This document shows positions 31,379-32,526 of a stretch of DNA of 32,526 nt, one piece after another. A program made the position numbers and the translations under genes. This stretch comes from an uncultured Microbacteriaceae bacterium (GTDB taxonomy: Bacteria > Actinomycetota > Actinomycetes > Actinomycetales > Microbacteriaceae). Where the stretch lies: assembly GCA_903857985.1 (NCBI GenBank), contig CAIOGW010000025.1:1-32526 (forward strand), read 5' to 3'. The notes under the pieces are model-generated. The model was not told the origin of the DNA. It did no database searches and was given only the letters and a program-made list of their open reading frames with translations. Positions within the stretch are counted from its first letter, which is position 1; every line of letters starts with the position of its first letter.

Positions 31379-31969
31379 CTATTCGGGGGTTGCCACAATA
31401 ACTTTGGCGGGTCGAACCTGGGTCGAACCTAAACGGTATCCCGGCTCAACAACTTCGAGAACCGTGGGTGCTGTGACATCAGCGGTTGGCTGCTGCAACA
31501 GCGCCTCGTGCTGATTGGGGTCGAACGCGTCGCCCACGGCACCGTAGGTGACCAGGCCGAGGCGTTCGGTGACGGCGCGCAGCTTGGTGGCAATCAGCGT
31601 GATGGGGGCGCCATCAACCAGGTCGCCGTGCTTGTCGGCGCGCTCGATGTCGTCGAGTACGGGGAGCAGTGAGCGAACCACGTCGCCCACGACGCGCTCG
31701 CGCTCGATGTCGCGATTCGCTTCGGTGCGCTTGCGGTAGTTGGCGTACTCGGCGGTGACGCGCTGCAGATCTGCGAGTCGCTCGGCGGCAAGCTCGTCGG
31801 CCGCCTTGTCGAGAAACTCAACGTCCACATCGGTGAGCGAGGTTTCCACGTCGGCGTCTTCGTAGCCGCCCTCGGGGAGCTCGGAGGAGCCTTCCGGCTC
31901 CTCCAGAACATCCTCGATGCCGAGACCTTCTGCTTCCGTGGGCTCCTCGCCCGCAGGATCCTTGGCCAC
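31379..31969 (-). CDS. grpE: GrpE nucleotide-exchange factor
   Basis: GrpE releases ADP from DnaK. The 196-residue protein starts at GTG two bases after the dnaK stop. An acidic disordered N-terminus (GEEPTEAEGLGIEDVLEEPE) leads to the long coiled coil (ADELAAERLADLQRVTAEYA), the signature YANYRKRTEANRD, VRSLLPVLDDIERA, and a C-terminal beta domain (FDPNQHEALLQQP, VLEVVEPGYRLGSTQVRPAK). All family parts are present. The stop codon abuts the composite dispersed repeat. Confidence 0.95.
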   Translation of the reverse strand: MAKDPAGEEPTEAEGLGIEDVLEEPEGSSELPEGGYEDADVETSLTDVDVEFLDKAADELAAERLADLQRVTAEYANYRKRTEANRDIERERVVGDVVRSLLPVLDDIERADKHGDLVDGAPITLIATKLRAVTERLGLVTYGAVGDAFDPNQHEALLQQPTADVTAPTVLEVVEPGYRLGSTQVRPAKVIVATPE

Positions 31970-31971
31970 GA

Positions 31972-32526
31972 TTACTTGTCGGCCTTCTCGTTCGACTCGT
32001 CCTTATCAGCAACGTCGTCTTCGACCACTTCAGCATCAACCACGTCTTCGTCAGACGGTGCGTCGGCCGAGTCTTGAGTTTCAGCCTGTGCGGATGCGTA
32101 GATGGCTTCGCCCAACTTGCCCTGGCTCTCGGCGAGCTTCTCGACCGCTGTCTTTACCGCGCCGTCGTCGTCACCGGCGAGCGCAGCCTTGACGGCATCG
32201 ACATCGGCCTGGACCGTTGTCTTAACCTCGTCCGCGAGCTTCTCGTCGTTCTCCTTGATAAGCTTCTCCACTGAGTAGACCATCTGCTCGGCGTTGTTGC
32301 GCGTCTCGGCAGTCTCGCGACGTTCTTTATCTTCGGCAGCGTGCTCCTCGGCTTCGCGCACCATGCGCTCGATGTCGTCCTTGGCCAGCGACGATCCGCC
32401 GGTGATGGTCATCGACTGCTCCTTGCCCGTGCCCTTATCTTTGGCAGACACGTGCACGATGCCGTTTGCGTCGATGTCGAACGTGACCTCACTCTGAGGC
32501 ATGCCGCGGGGTGCGGGGGCGATGCC
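31972..32526 (-). CDS. dnaK: DnaK (Hsp70), C-terminal part
   Basis: The 3' end of dnaK; 184 residues are visible and the gene continues past the right edge. It enters in the substrate-binding domain ([40 protein letters not shown]), continues through the helical lid ([38 protein letters not shown]), and ends in an acidic tail with [20 protein letters not shown]. It heads the dnaK-grpE-dnaJ-hspR-clpB operon. The promoter and ATPase domain are outside the window. Confidence 0.97.
   Translation of the reverse strand, partial: GIAPAPRGMPQSEVTFDIDANGIVHVSAKDKGTGKEQSMTITGGSSLAKDDIERMVREAEEHAAEDKERRETAETRNNAEQMVYSVEKLIKENDEKLADEVKTTVQADVDAVKAALAGDDDGAVKTAVEKLAESQGKLGEAIYASAQAETQDSADAPSDEDVVDAEVVEDDVADKDESNEKADK

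Noticed and set aside
27636-32526. HAIR operator for HspR within the heat-shock region
   Set aside because: No CTTGAGT-N7-ACTCAAG-like inverted repeat was found; the expected site is upstream of dnaK, outside the window.

Overview
The window is GC-rich actinobacterial DNA. The best guess is a member of the family Microbacteriaceae. The evidence is the DUF3073-purM-purF arrangement, the purS/purQ/DUF3817/purL cluster, the SCP_3-type sterol-carrier-like gene, the dnaK-grpE-dnaJ-hspR-clpB order with a ClpB lacking its N domain, and a dispersed repeat family (GGTYTCGATACG...TACTCRACCAGCGG) of a kind common in that family. Genus cannot be fixed from the sequence alone. The window is chromosomal and almost fully coding. 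I saw no IS element, phage gene, tRNA, rRNA or CRISPR array, and no gene-free stretch over 300 bases.

Layout. Positions 1-16900 form a purine biosynthesis region: purM and purF (divergent), purD-purC, purS-purQ-DUF3817-purL, and purA. Between them lie a membrane protein with a histone-like Lys/Ala tail, an iron-sulfur photolyase coupled to a tiny DUF2256 zinc protein, a sterol-carrier-like gene with a small membrane protein, a PH-like protein, a chorismate mutase, a lipoprotein paired with a secreted protein carrying nine GGRGD repeats, and a TrmH-family methyltransferase. Positions 17022-21307 hold a compact plus-strand operon of acyl-CoA dehydrogenase, EtfB, EtfA and a membrane b-type cytochrome. 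Positions 21320-24165 hold a quinone oxidoreductase, pyrE, xthA and a small membrane protein. Positions 24205-27611 look like a persulfide-responsive locus: a CstR-like repressor, a CoA-disulfide-reductase/rhodanese fusion, a conserved 39-residue Cys-rich protein and an SDR on the minus strand, with a rhodanese lipoprotein divergent across a shared palindromic operator. Positions 27636-32526 are the heat-shock operon on the minus strand, entering through the 3' part of dnaK.

How the genes work together. PurF, PurD, PurS/Q/L, PurM and PurC cover steps 1, 2, 4, 5 and the SAICAR step of IMP synthesis, and PurA starts the AMP branch; purN, purE/K, purB and purH are not here. The acyl-CoA dehydrogenase/ETF/cytochrome b operon suggests a self-contained path from acyl-CoA to the membrane quinone pool. 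The CstR-like locus would sense and detoxify sulfane sulfur.

The most interesting signals are these. (1) The ETF-cytochrome b operon, whose cytochrome has a long N-terminal tail with a duplicated RRGLPRVxGGxxWP motif. (2) Dispersed repeat elements inside genes: in frame in the purC N-terminus and in a linker of the SCP-like gene, and next to the purS -10 box. (3) DUF2256 overlapping the FeS-photolyase by one base. (4) The CstR-like locus. (5) Seven genes with a TANNNT box exactly six bases before the start codon, implying leaderless transcripts.
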